DNA of 17,790 nucleotides from Gammaproteobacteria bacterium (GTDB lineage: Bacteria; Pseudomonadota; Gammaproteobacteria; Competibacterales; Competibacteraceae): assembly GCA_003562535.1 (NCBI GenBank), contig PWUP01000202.1, positions 1 to 17,790 on the forward strand. The letters are read 5' to 3'. Position 1 is the first letter of the stretch, and each line of letters starts with the position of its first letter. The notes under the pieces were generated by a model. It was not told where the DNA came from. It worked only from the letters and a program-made list of their open reading frames with translations, and made no database searches. A program made the position numbers and the translations under genes. Positions 7,587 to 15,171 of this stretch are shown one piece after another.

Positions 7587-7619
7587 AACACTTAGTGTTG
7601 ATGATTAGCGATAGTGTTG
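7587..7619. promoter_or_regulatory. Palindrome and repeated half-site between rhdA and thiL
   Basis: AACACTTAGTGTT at 7587-7599 is a palindrome around one central base. AGTGTTG at 7594-7600 recurs at 7613-7619, 19 bases along. The three half-sites lie in the 73-bp divergent spacer, directly before the thiL ribosome-binding site (AAGG, 7621-7624). This is where an operator for either gene would be expected. No regulator can be named. Confidence 0.35.
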
Positions 7620-7631
7620 CAAGGTTAATGG

Positions 7632-8618
7632 ATGAGTGATTCTGAATTTTCAGTCATAACGCGGTTTTTTTCCCAACAAGTGGTGCAACGTAGCGATGTG
7701 GACATCGGTATCGGCGATGATGCCGCGGTACTGCAAGTGCAAGCAGGGCAGCGGCTGGCGATTAGCACGGATGTGCTGGTGGCTGGCCAGCATTTTTTTG
7801 CGGATGCCGATCCCATTGGCATTGGGCATAAAGCTTTGGCGGTGAATCTCAGCGATTTGGCCGCTATGGGTGCCACACCGGCTTGGGTGACGTTAGGTCT
7901 GACCCTGCCAGCGGTTGATGAAGCCTGGTTAGCGGGGTTTTGTCAGGGGTTTTTCAGGTTGGCCGAGCAGCACAATGTGCAACTCATCGGTGGCGATATG
8001 ACCCGTGGCCCGCTGGCCATTGCCGTGCAGATTCACGGCTGGCTGAAGGGCGCTATGGCCTTAACCCGTTCGGGTGCGCAACCCGGCGATCTGATTTGCG
8101 TGACGGGCACCTTGGGTGATGCGTGCTTGGGTTTAGCATGGTTACGCGGCGAGCAGCCGGTTAACACGGCTAATCAGGCTTACCTGCGTCAGCGTTTGGA
8201 ACAGCCTCAGCCGCGTATTGCTGCCGGTCAAGCATTGCTCGGTCTGGCTACTGCGGCTATCGATATTTCCGATGGTTTGGCGCAGGACTTAGGTCATATT
8301 TTACGCTTAAGTGGCGTAGGAGCACGTCTCAACTTGCTACAATTACCAACCTCAGCCGAGTTACAAGCCACCTTAACCGGATCCGAACGGTGGCAGGCCA
8401 TGTTGACTGGGGGCGATGATTATGAACTGTGTTTTACGGTCCCGCCAGCACGGCTGGCAACGGTTCAGGCGTTGAGTGCGGCTTGGGAGTGTGGGTGTGC
8501 GGTGATTGGTACTGTCGAGACTGAACCTGGGCTGCGGTGTATTGCGCCGGATGGGTCAGTATGGACGCCATTACACCAAGGTTATGACCATTTTGCGACC
8601 GAGTCATCGGGGGATTAA
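7632..8618 (+). CDS. thiL: Thiamine-monophosphate kinase
   Basis: A 328-residue enzyme of the PurM/ThiL superfamily that phosphorylates thiamine monophosphate with ATP to the cofactor thiamine diphosphate. Recognisable pieces are GIGDDAAVL (26-34), ISTDVLVAGQHF (44-55), IGHKALAVNLSDLAAMGATP (64-83), IGGDMTRGP, the domain-joining IDISDGLAQDLGHI, and GGDDYELCF near the C-terminus. Metal-binding aspartates at 29, 30 and 47 are in place. AAGG at 7621-7624 is 7 bases before this ATG. An overlapping ATG at 7628 is in another frame and stops after three codons. It is not next to nusB, ribE or pgpA, its common neighbours; the next gene encodes a nuclease. Confidence 0.95.
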   Translation: MSDSEFSVITRFFSQQVVQRSDVDIGIGDDAAVLQVQAGQRLAISTDVLVAGQHFFADADPIGIGHKALAVNLSDLAAMGATPAWVTLGLTLPAVDEAWLAGFCQGFFRLAEQHNVQLIGGDMTRGPLAIAVQIHGWLKGAMALTRSGAQPGDLICVTGTLGDACLGLAWLRGEQPVNTANQAYLRQRLEQPQPRIAAGQALLGLATAAIDISDGLAQDLGHILRLSGVGARLNLLQLPTSAELQATLTGSERWQAMLTGGDDYELCFTVPPARLATVQALSAAWECGCAVIGTVETEPGLRCIAPDGSVWTPLHQGYDHFATESSGD

Positions 8619-8626
8619 AGCGGTTT

Positions 8627-9220
8627 ATGCAGAGAGAATTACTCAGATTAGTGCAGCGTTTATTACGCTCTGAATTGCGGCGCCGGATGCGGCGACGGCT
8701 CCGTAGCATCGGCGGAGTGGCGGTCATTTTAGTGCTGGCGGTTCTGGTCTATGGTCTGGATCAATGGTTGACCGAGCCGCGTATGCCTACTCCCAATCCG
8801 GGCAGTGATCTGACGTGCGCCCTACGTTCCGTGCAAGATGGTGACACCCTGACCGTGCGTTGCGACGAGGGCGTGTTGCGCATCCGAGTTTGGGGCATTG
8901 ATGCGCCTGAAACTAGGCAAGCGCCGTGGGGGGATATTGCCACCGAGCATTTTAAAGATCTATTGGGTAATGCCCGCGAGGTACAGGTTCAAGTAGTGGA
9001 TATTGACCGTTACGGCCGCACGGTGGCGCGCATCTTTCTCAATGACCGCGATTTAGGTTTAGCCATGGTGCGCGATGGTCAGGCGATTGTTTACGAGTCG
9101 TTTAATAATTCGCCGGTGTACTACGAGGCTCAAGAGGTGGCGCAACAGGCTCGCTTGGGGATTTGGTCACAACCGGGTGATCATCAGGATCCTCCGGCAT
9201 GGCGACGGATGAACCGTTAA
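8627..9220 (+). CDS. Membrane-anchored thermonuclease-family (SNase-like) protein
   Basis: A 197-residue protein with a very basic N-terminus (ten arginines within residues 9-26), one hydrophobic segment at about 28-44, and a staphylococcal-nuclease fold at about 62-182. Catalytic positions line up with SNase: D73 (DGDT), R87 (RIRVWG), D92 and E95 (IDAPET) and R131 (DRYGRT). It should therefore be an active calcium-dependent nuclease cleaving DNA or RNA. The positive-inside rule places the nuclease domain in the periplasm, tethered by a signal anchor. No strong ribosome-binding site precedes the ATG, so translation may depend on thiL, which ends 8 bp upstream. Its role is unknown; nutrient or DNA scavenging are possibilities. 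Confidence 0.87.
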   Translation: MQRELLRLVQRLLRSELRRRMRRRLRSIGGVAVILVLAVLVYGLDQWLTEPRMPTPNPGSDLTCALRSVQDGDTLTVRCDEGVLRIRVWGIDAPETRQAPWGDIATEHFKDLLGNAREVQVQVVDIDRYGRTVARIFLNDRDLGLAMVRDGQAIVYESFNNSPVYYEAQEVAQQARLGIWSQPGDHQDPPAWRRMNR

Positions 9221-9229
9221 GGGCAACCC

Positions 9230-10357
9230 ATGCAGCAGGTCAGCGAACCGGCACGAATTGAACTGAGCGGAACCCAAGCGTTCTGTGTGGGCAGTTGGAC
9301 GCTGGCGGGATTGGCCGGTTTAGAACAGCGCTTGAGCGAACTGGATGCTCCCAGTCAAGACCTTGTGCTGGACGGTTCGCGTCTGCAGGCGTTGGACACC
9401 AGTGGCGCGTTGCGGTTATTGCAATGGGTGCAGCGCCTCGAACACGCTGGATGCACCGTGCAGTATGTGGATTGGCGCGCCAGTGATCAGGCGCTATTGC
9501 ACTTAGTCCAGCAACGTTGGCAGGCTTGGGATGACCATCCGCATCCGCCGCCTCAAGCGGCGTTATCACTGATTGCGCAAATTGGCCAGCATGCGGTGGA
9601 GCAACTGCGCCGAGCGTTGGGTTTTATTACCTTTACCGGCGAAGTTGCCGTCACGCTGGGTCGGTTACTCATTAACCCACGGCAGATCCGCTGGCGACCG
9701 TTGCTGGCAGTCTTGGAAACCGCGGGCGCTCATGCCTTGCCGATTGTCGGTTTGCTGTCTTTTCTCATGGGGTTGGTCATCGCCTATCAGGGTGGGGTGC
9801 AATTGCGCAATTACGGCGCGAACATCTTTGTGGTCGAGCTGGTCGCCCTGACCATGCTGCGTGAACTGGCCCCTTTGCTCACCGCCATTATTGTGGCCGG
9901 GCGCACGGGATCGGCCTTTACCGCTCAGATCGGCACCATGCGGGTGACTGAAGAGGTCGATGCTTTAGCCACTATTGGGATCAGCCCGATGGCGTTGCTG
10001 GTGGTGCCTAAGCTGCTGGGGTTAATGATTGCCTTGCCGCTGTTGGCCTTGTTTGCCGATATCGCCGGGATTATCGGCGGTATGGTCATGGCGGCGCTTA
10101 TGCTTGGTGTAGCGTTTCCGGATTTTCTGGATCGCTTGCCGATGGCTGTTGATTTAACTTCGTTACTTATCGGCCTGGGCAAAGCCCCAGTATTTGCGGC
10201 CATTATCGCCTTGGTTGGCTGTTACCAAGGTTTTCAAGTGAGTGGCAGCGCCGAAAGCGTGGGGCATCACACCACATTAAGCGTGGTGCAGGCGATTTTC
10301 CTAGTGATTGTGGTCAATGCGGTGTTTTCGGTGGCGTTGAGTATTTTGGGGATTTAG
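9230..10357 (+). CDS. MlaE-family lipid ABC permease with N-terminal STAS domain
   Basis: A 375-residue inner-membrane protein. Residues about 8-95 form a STAS domain with the signature LDTSGALRLLQWVQ (55-68). From about 130 on it is an MlaE/YrbE permease, with several hydrophobic helices and the conserved GRTGSAFTAQIGTM and TEEVDALATIGISP segments. The latter is thought to contact the ATPase. MlaE proteins export or import phospholipids between inner and outer membrane together with an MlaF-type ATPase and an MCE-domain MlaD-type protein. STAS fusion permeases are a known branch in Proteobacteria. AAGGG, overlapping the previous stop, gives a good ribosome-binding site. No ATPase or MCE gene follows: the next gene is convergent, one base away. 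The partners must be elsewhere. Confidence 0.88.
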   Translation: MQQVSEPARIELSGTQAFCVGSWTLAGLAGLEQRLSELDAPSQDLVLDGSRLQALDTSGALRLLQWVQRLEHAGCTVQYVDWRASDQALLHLVQQRWQAWDDHPHPPPQAALSLIAQIGQHAVEQLRRALGFITFTGEVAVTLGRLLINPRQIRWRPLLAVLETAGAHALPIVGLLSFLMGLVIAYQGGVQLRNYGANIFVVELVALTMLRELAPLLTAIIVAGRTGSAFTAQIGTMRVTEEVDALATIGISPMALLVVPKLLGLMIALPLLALFADIAGIIGGMVMAALMLGVAFPDFLDRLPMAVDLTSLLIGLGKAPVFAAIIALVGCYQGFQVSGSAESVGHHTTLSVVQAIFLVIVVNAVFSVALSILGI

Positions 10358-10358
10358 T

Positions 10359-11360
10359 CTAGGCACGTCCAAAACTAAAGCTGATCACCTCACTGATCTG
10401 CTGCTGACCTGTGGCCAACAGCAGCAGACGGTCAACCCCAAGGGCTACCCCGCTGCATGACGGTAAATGCGCTAAGCTCGCTAAAAACTCTTCATCCAAG
10501 GCTAGGGTGGCTTGCCCTTGTAAGCGCCGGTGCTGGTTATCCTGCTCAAAACGTCGCCGCTGCTCTTGCGGGTCGTTGAGTTCGTGAAAACCATTGGCCA
10601 GCTCTATGCCTTGAACATAGAACTCAAAGCGCTCGGCCACTGGGGGATCGCCGGGGCGAATCCGCGCCAATGCCGCTTGGGTCACTGGGTAATCATAGAG
10701 CACGCTTATGCGCCCGGATTGACCGAGCTGGTGTTGTAAGCAGTGGGTGAGCAGTAAATCCAACCACGGATCGCGTTCGGTCAGCGATAAACCCGGAGGT
10801 GGGATAATACCGTGTGCTACCGCACAGTCACGCAGCACAGACGGCTGATCACGATGGGGGTCGATGCCTAAATGCTGCTGGAACAACTCGGCGTAAGCCA
10901 CACGCTCTATCGTTAAGGCACCCAAAGCCGGTTGCAGGAGCTGCTGTACTAAGACGCCCACCTCATCGATCAATTGCTGATGATCAAAACCGACCCGATA
11001 CCATTCCAATAAGGTGAATTCTGGGTTATGCCAACGCCCCCGTTCAGCGTTTCTGAACACTCGCGCCAGTTGATAAATACTGCCACTGCCGGCCGCCAGC
11101 AACCGCTTCATGGCGTATTCTGGCGAGGTGTGCAGATAGCGCACTTGGCCATGACGCTCACCCGGTTCATGGTAAAGCGTGGTAAAACTGCGTAAATGCG
11201 GATCCGTCACACCATGACGGCTGAGAATTGGCGTTTCCACTTCCCACACTTGGCGTTGGTGGAAAAATTCGCGAATCTGTCGCAGTAACTGCGCCCGAAT
11301 CTGCAAAGTCGTCAGCTTGGCACAAGGTCGCCACGCTGCATTATTTGACTCGCGAGACAT
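10359..11360 (-). CDS. epmA: EF-P--(R)-beta-lysine ligase EpmA (GenX/PoxA/YjeA)
   Basis: A 333-residue homologue of the catalytic core of class II lysyl-tRNA synthetase, lacking the anticodon-binding domain. It activates (R)-beta-lysine and joins it to a lysine of EF-P. Motif 2 is seen as FRNAERGRWHNPEFTLLEWY and motif 3 as SGVALGVDRLLLLA; ANGFHELNDPQEQRRRFEQD is also typical. The frame could start at a GTG at 11366, but the ATG at 11360 aligns with the E. coli protein (MSRESNNAAWRP against MSETASWQP). It overlaps the end of efp by 20 bp in another frame, so the substrate and its modifier are translationally linked. It converges on the permease gene. Confidence 0.94.
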   Translation of the reverse strand: MSRESNNAAWRPCAKLTTLQIRAQLLRQIREFFHQRQVWEVETPILSRHGVTDPHLRSFTTLYHEPGERHGQVRYLHTSPEYAMKRLLAAGSGSIYQLARVFRNAERGRWHNPEFTLLEWYRVGFDHQQLIDEVGVLVQQLLQPALGALTIERVAYAELFQQHLGIDPHRDQPSVLRDCAVAHGIIPPPGLSLTERDPWLDLLLTHCLQHQLGQSGRISVLYDYPVTQAALARIRPGDPPVAERFEFYVQGIELANGFHELNDPQEQRRRFEQDNQHRRLQGQATLALDEEFLASLAHLPSCSGVALGVDRLLLLATGQQQISEVISFSFGRA

Positions 11361-11907
11361 ACTCACCAGTGCGGGTATCGACCCGAATCACCTCGCCGAT
11401 TTGGACAAATAGCGGCACTCGCACCACCGCTCCGGTTTCCAAAGTTGCTGGTTTACCACCACTGCCTGAAGTATCCCCTTTCAGCCCTGGGTCGGTTTCG
11501 GTAATAGTCAGTTCTACAAAATTAGGTGCTGTGACCGACAAAGGCGTCCCATTCCAAAGGGTTAACTGGCAAGCATCTTGTTCTTTCAGCCATTTAGCTT
11601 GATCGCCAATGGCTACTGCATCCGCACTGAGTTGCTCGAAAGTGTCTGGGTGCATGAAGTACCAGAACTCACCATCGCTGTACAGATATTGCATTTCCAA
11701 ATCCAAGACATCGGCCCCTTCGACCGATTCACCCGACTTAAAGGTCCGCTCAATGACCCGACCGGTTTTGAGATTACGAATTTTGACGCGATTAAAGGCT
11801 TGACCCTTGCCAGGTTTGACGAACTCGTTTTCGAGGATGCTGCATGGATCGCCATCTAACATAATTTTGAGTCCACCTTTGAACTCATTGGTACTATAAT
11901 TAGCCAT
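11341..11907 (-). CDS. efp: Elongation factor P
   Basis: A 188-residue translation factor that binds between the P and E sites and relieves ribosome stalling at polyproline stretches. The N-terminal KOW-like domain carries K34 in VKPGKGQAF, the residue lysylated by EpmA. The C-terminal OB domain holds the signature ETDPGLKGDTSGSGGKPATL. Domain spacing and length are exactly those of the family. A moderate ribosome-binding stretch (GGAAC) lies about 9 bases upstream of the ATG. epmA follows with an overlap. EpmB, the lysine 2,3-aminomutase that makes beta-lysine and is often encoded beside efp, is not in the window. Confidence 0.97.
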   Translation of the reverse strand: MANYSTNEFKGGLKIMLDGDPCSILENEFVKPGKGQAFNRVKIRNLKTGRVIERTFKSGESVEGADVLDLEMQYLYSDGEFWYFMHPDTFEQLSADAVAIGDQAKWLKEQDACQLTLWNGTPLSVTAPNFVELTITETDPGLKGDTSGSGGKPATLETGAVVRVPLFVQIGEVIRVDTRTGEYVSRVK

Positions 11908-11954
11908 TGATAATAAGTTCCGTTACTGATAAAAGCATCATATTACCGTTTAGT

Positions 11955-12015
11955 GGCTCATGAATAAATGCCATAAACCTCTCGACAATCGCGAGAAGCT
12001 CGTCTATCATGAGCC
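11955..12015. repeat. Nested inverted repeats in the efp / FimX-like spacer
   Basis: GGCTCATGA at 11955-11963 is matched by TCATGAGCC at 12007-12015, a perfect 9-bp inverted repeat around 43 bases. Inside it, TCTCG at 11980-11984 can pair with CGAGA at 11992-11996. As RNA on either strand this could form an outer stem with a small inner hairpin. It lies in the 143-bp divergent spacer, so it could belong to either leader, be a pair of operator sites, or encode a small RNA. A possible efp -10 element (TAATAT, minus strand) lies beside it near 11939-11944. Confidence 0.45.
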
Positions 12016-12050
12016 TTAAATATTCTTAACTCTCGACTCTTAAATTACGT

Positions 12051-14144
12051 GTGACTGATCTCTACGCCGATACTCTAGAAGAGGAATTCATTAACCTCCT
12101 GGTCATCGATCACTCCTTGGCCAGCACCGAGCAGTTTTTGACGCCGCTGCGCGATGCCGGTTATCTCATCCAGCTTTCGCGTGCCGAGCAAGAAAGCGAG
12201 CTTGATTCCCTGATTCCGTTCAAAGCACTGGATCTGATTATTTTACATCCGGGTGATGATCGGCCTGCGCTGGCTAATCTGCGCGCCCATCTGGATAAGG
12301 CCAAAAAAGACATCCCGATTTTAGTGGCAGTGGATGATTTCAACCAGCAAAAGCCGGTGGATTTGCTGCGTGCAGGCGCAGATAACCTATTTGCCAGTGG
12401 TGAACCCGAACATCTGCTGCTGGTGGTGCGCAAAGAATTACACTACCGCAGGCTGCGCAATCAAGCTCACAGTTATCAGCAGCAAATCAAAGAAACCGAG
12501 GCACGCAGCCGCATATTACTGGAACATACGGGTGAGGCAATCGCCTATATTCATGAAGGGGCGCATATTCTCGTCAATGCCGCCTACGCTCGCCTGTTTG
12601 GCTTCGAGCAGCCTCAAGATTTGCTAGGCATCACCCTCATGGACATTGTTGCGCGTGAAGATCACGATACCCTCAAAGGCTTTTTGCGTAATAGCGTCCG
12701 CCAAGGCCAGACAACCGGCACCGTTGAGGTCAAGGGTAAAAATCGTAAAGACGAGACGTTCCCGATCGTGATTAACTGCACCCCGACGCGCATTAATGAC
12801 GAGCCTGGTCTGCAACTGGTTATCCAAAATCCTGAACGCCAAGCAGAATTGCCCGGTCAAGGTTTGTATGTTGATCCAGTAACCGGTCTGAACAATCGCA
12901 CCTACTTTATTAATCATATTGACCGGCTGCTGAAAAAAGGCAGTGAACCTTTAGGCGCGGTGCTGTATATTTTACTTAATAATCATCGCACAATCAGTCA
13001 AGAACATGGATTGTTGGCCGGTGATATTTTGCTGCGAGATATTGCGACCAAACTCACCGAACAGCTCTCAGAACAGGATGTCTGCGCCCGTCTGGCCGAT
13101 GCGGTCATTGCCGTTCTCACCCCAATCAACGACAGCAATGAGCTGACGACACTGGCGCAACACTTGGCGGCTACCGTGGCCGAGAATAATTCCTACCATG
13201 AATCCACGTTGCTGACCACCGATGCGGCCATTGGTATTTGTCCGGCAACCCCTCACCACCAGAATGCGTTTCAACTGTTATCTCAGGCGAATGAAGCCTG
13301 TGAAACCGCACGCCAGAAGACCACGACCGTTGAAATTTATCGGGCTACTGCCCGCAGCACTCAACGCGAAAAGGATCAGGAATCCTGCTGGTTACTTGAA
13401 GATGCACTCAATAACCGGCGAGTCAGTGCGCTGTATTTGCCCATTGTCAGCTTTCAAGGGGACAGCACCCCGCGTTATGAGGTCAAGGTTAAAATTACCG
13501 ATAGTTCAGGGCAGCCCCTTGATATCCAAACACTAGCCGAGGCGGCTGAACGCGCCAAGGTCATGTTATCGCTGGATCAATGGCTGATCGGCCACACCCT
13601 GCAAGCCATGGCGCAACGTCGGTCTGATGGGGTGAGCTTACCCACATTATTTATCGATATTTCCAGTAATGCCATTGCTGAACGCCATTTTGATCGCTGG
13701 CTGACCGAACAGCTTAGCAGCTATGATATCGATGGCCGTCAGTTGGTGCTGACCACCAATGAACAGCGCGCTGAGCGATGCTTCAAGGATTTGCAATCGT
13801 TCCGCGACCAACTCAAAGTATTGAACTGCTATTTTGGCCTAACCCAGTTTGGTAGCGGCGAACATTCTGAACGCTTATTGGAGCATCTGAATCCCGATTA
13901 TGTACTGCTTGACAGTGAACTGATTGAACGTTCGAGCAAATCACGCCGTAATCAACAACGCGATCAGATTGCTATGCTCAGCCAACGCGCGCAGAGCATG
14001 GACGTCAGCATCATCGCCAGTAATGTCACCACGGCCAATCAGATGGCCAGTATTTGGCAATACGGTGCGGTATTGGCTTCAGGCAGTATGGTGCATGAAC
14101 CCGGCTCTAGGATGGATTTTGATTTTAGCCAGTTTGGTGGTTAA
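12051..14144 (+). CDS. FimX-like degenerate REC-PAS-GGDEF-EAL c-di-GMP effector
   Basis: A 697-residue protein, close to the 691 of Pseudomonas FimX, with four domains: REC-like (about 14-130), PAS (153-260), GGDEF (275-430) and EAL (445-690). All are altered. The REC phospho-acceptor position is H66 (DLIILH). The GGDEF signature reads ADAVI (349-353). EAL reads EVK (477-479), near FimX's EVL, and the catalytic DDFG reads TQFG. It should neither make nor degrade c-di-GMP. FimX binds c-di-GMP through its EAL domain and drives type IV pilus assembly with PilB. The C-terminus (EPGSRMDFDF) also resembles FimX. K481 stands where FimX has a c-di-GMP-contacting arginine. An in-frame stop at 12027 forces the GTG start at 12051; no ribosome-binding site precedes it. 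Confidence 0.85.
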   Translation: MTDLYADTLEEEFINLLVIDHSLASTEQFLTPLRDAGYLIQLSRAEQESELDSLIPFKALDLIILHPGDDRPALANLRAHLDKAKKDIPILVAVDDFNQQKPVDLLRAGADNLFASGEPEHLLLVVRKELHYRRLRNQAHSYQQQIKETEARSRILLEHTGEAIAYIHEGAHILVNAAYARLFGFEQPQDLLGITLMDIVAREDHDTLKGFLRNSVRQGQTTGTVEVKGKNRKDETFPIVINCTPTRINDEPGLQLVIQNPERQAELPGQGLYVDPVTGLNNRTYFINHIDRLLKKGSEPLGAVLYILLNNHRTISQEHGLLAGDILLRDIATKLTEQLSEQDVCARLADAVIAVLTPINDSNELTTLAQHLAATVAENNSYHESTLLTTDAAIGICPATPHHQNAFQLLSQANEACETARQKTTTVEIYRATARSTQREKDQESCWLLEDALNNRRVSALYLPIVSFQGDSTPRYEVKVKITDSSGQPLDIQTLAEAAERAKVMLSLDQWLIGHTLQAMAQRRSDGVSLPTLFIDISSNAIAERHFDRWLTEQLSSYDIDGRQLVLTTNEQRAERCFKDLQSFRDQLKVLNCYFGLTQFGSGEHSERLLEHLNPDYVLLDSELIERSSKSRRNQQRDQIAMLSQRAQSMDVSIIASNVTTANQMASIWQYGAVLASGSMVHEPGSRMDFDFSQFGG

Positions 14145-15169
14145 ACTCGGCTTATCCACATGGCGTCCCCGTAGCTGAAAAATCGGTAACGCTGCTGCAC
14201 GGCATGACGGTAAGCCGTCATCATCCGCTGATGACCCGCAAATGCGGAAACTAACATCAGCAACGTCGATCCCGGCAAATGAAAATTGGTGATCAAAGCA
14301 TCAATACACCGAAAGGTATAGCCGGGATAAATAAACAAAGCGGTTTCGCCGTGCAAAGGCTGCAATGTACCCGCCGCACACGCCGCCTCCAAGCTGCGCA
14401 CCACGGTAGTCCCTACCGCAACAACCCGCCCGCCACGCGCTTTGGCGGCTCGAATCTGCTCACAAACGGCAGCACTCACCTCAACCCGCTCGGCGTGCAT
14501 GCGATGCGCCGTAATCGAGTCCACCCGCACCGGCTGGAAAGTACCCGCCCCGACATGCAAGGTAATAAACGCCTGTTCCACACCTTGTGCGACTAGAGTT
14601 GCCAGTAATTCGGCTGAGAAATGCAATCCCGCCGTCGGTGCGGCTACCGCACCCGGTTCGCGAGCGTAAACCGTTTGATAACGTTCGGCATCGAAGTCTT
14701 GGGCGGCGCGCTCAATATAGGGGGGCAGCGGGATATGCCCATGCTGATTTAATATATCCAGCACATCGGCATGGGTCATAAACTCTAGCTCATACAATGC
14801 CTCGTGGCGGTCAATCACCACTGCGGCAACCCTATCATGGTCTAGAAGCAATTGCGTCCCCGGACGCGGGGCATGATTAGCGCGCACATGAGCCAGCACC
14901 CGCTGCGGGGCAATGATTCGCTCGACCAATACTTCGACCCGCCCCCCGCTGGCTTTACGTCCATACAGGCGAGCAGGAATGACCCGAGTATCGTTAAATA
15001 CCAAGACATCGCCGGGTCTGAGCAGCTTGGGCAGATCAGTGAACCGCTGATCCTGCAAGCCCTCAGAGTCAGACGCCAACACGAGTAAGCGACTGTCTTG
15101 CCGATTTAAGGTGGGCTGTTGGGCAATGAGTTCAGCCGGTAAGTCAAACTCAAAATCACGGGTATGCAT
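14141..15169 (-). CDS. queA: S-adenosylmethionine:tRNA ribosyltransferase-isomerase QueA
   Basis: A 342-residue enzyme of queuosine synthesis. It transfers the ribosyl part of SAM to 7-aminomethyl-7-deazaguanine in tRNA, giving epoxyqueuosine. Family blocks are clear: FDLPAELIAQQP near the start, DVLVFNDTRVIPARLYGRK, HIPLPPYIERAAQDFDAERY, AREPGAVAAPTAGLHF, LHVGAGTFQPVRV and NFHLPGSTLLMLVSAFAG. The frame extends to 15223, but the family starts at MHTRDFEFDLP. This ATG (15169) is two bases after the stop of the upstream kinase gene, so translation is probably coupled, as the ribosome-binding site is weak. Its stop codon overlaps that of the convergent FimX-like gene by three bases. tgt is not in the window. 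Confidence 0.95.
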   Translation of the reverse strand: MHTRDFEFDLPAELIAQQPTLNRQDSRLLVLASDSEGLQDQRFTDLPKLLRPGDVLVFNDTRVIPARLYGRKASGGRVEVLVERIIAPQRVLAHVRANHAPRPGTQLLLDHDRVAAVVIDRHEALYELEFMTHADVLDILNQHGHIPLPPYIERAAQDFDAERYQTVYAREPGAVAAPTAGLHFSAELLATLVAQGVEQAFITLHVGAGTFQPVRVDSITAHRMHAERVEVSAAVCEQIRAAKARGGRVVAVGTTVVRSLEAACAAGTLQPLHGETALFIYPGYTFRCIDALITNFHLPGSTLLMLVSAFAGHQRMMTAYRHAVQQRYRFFSYGDAMWISRV

Positions 15170-15171
15170 GA

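Noticed and set aside
9240..9569. 109-codon frame opposite the STAS domain
   Set aside because: Antisense shadow of a GC-rich gene; the sense frame has the STAS signature.
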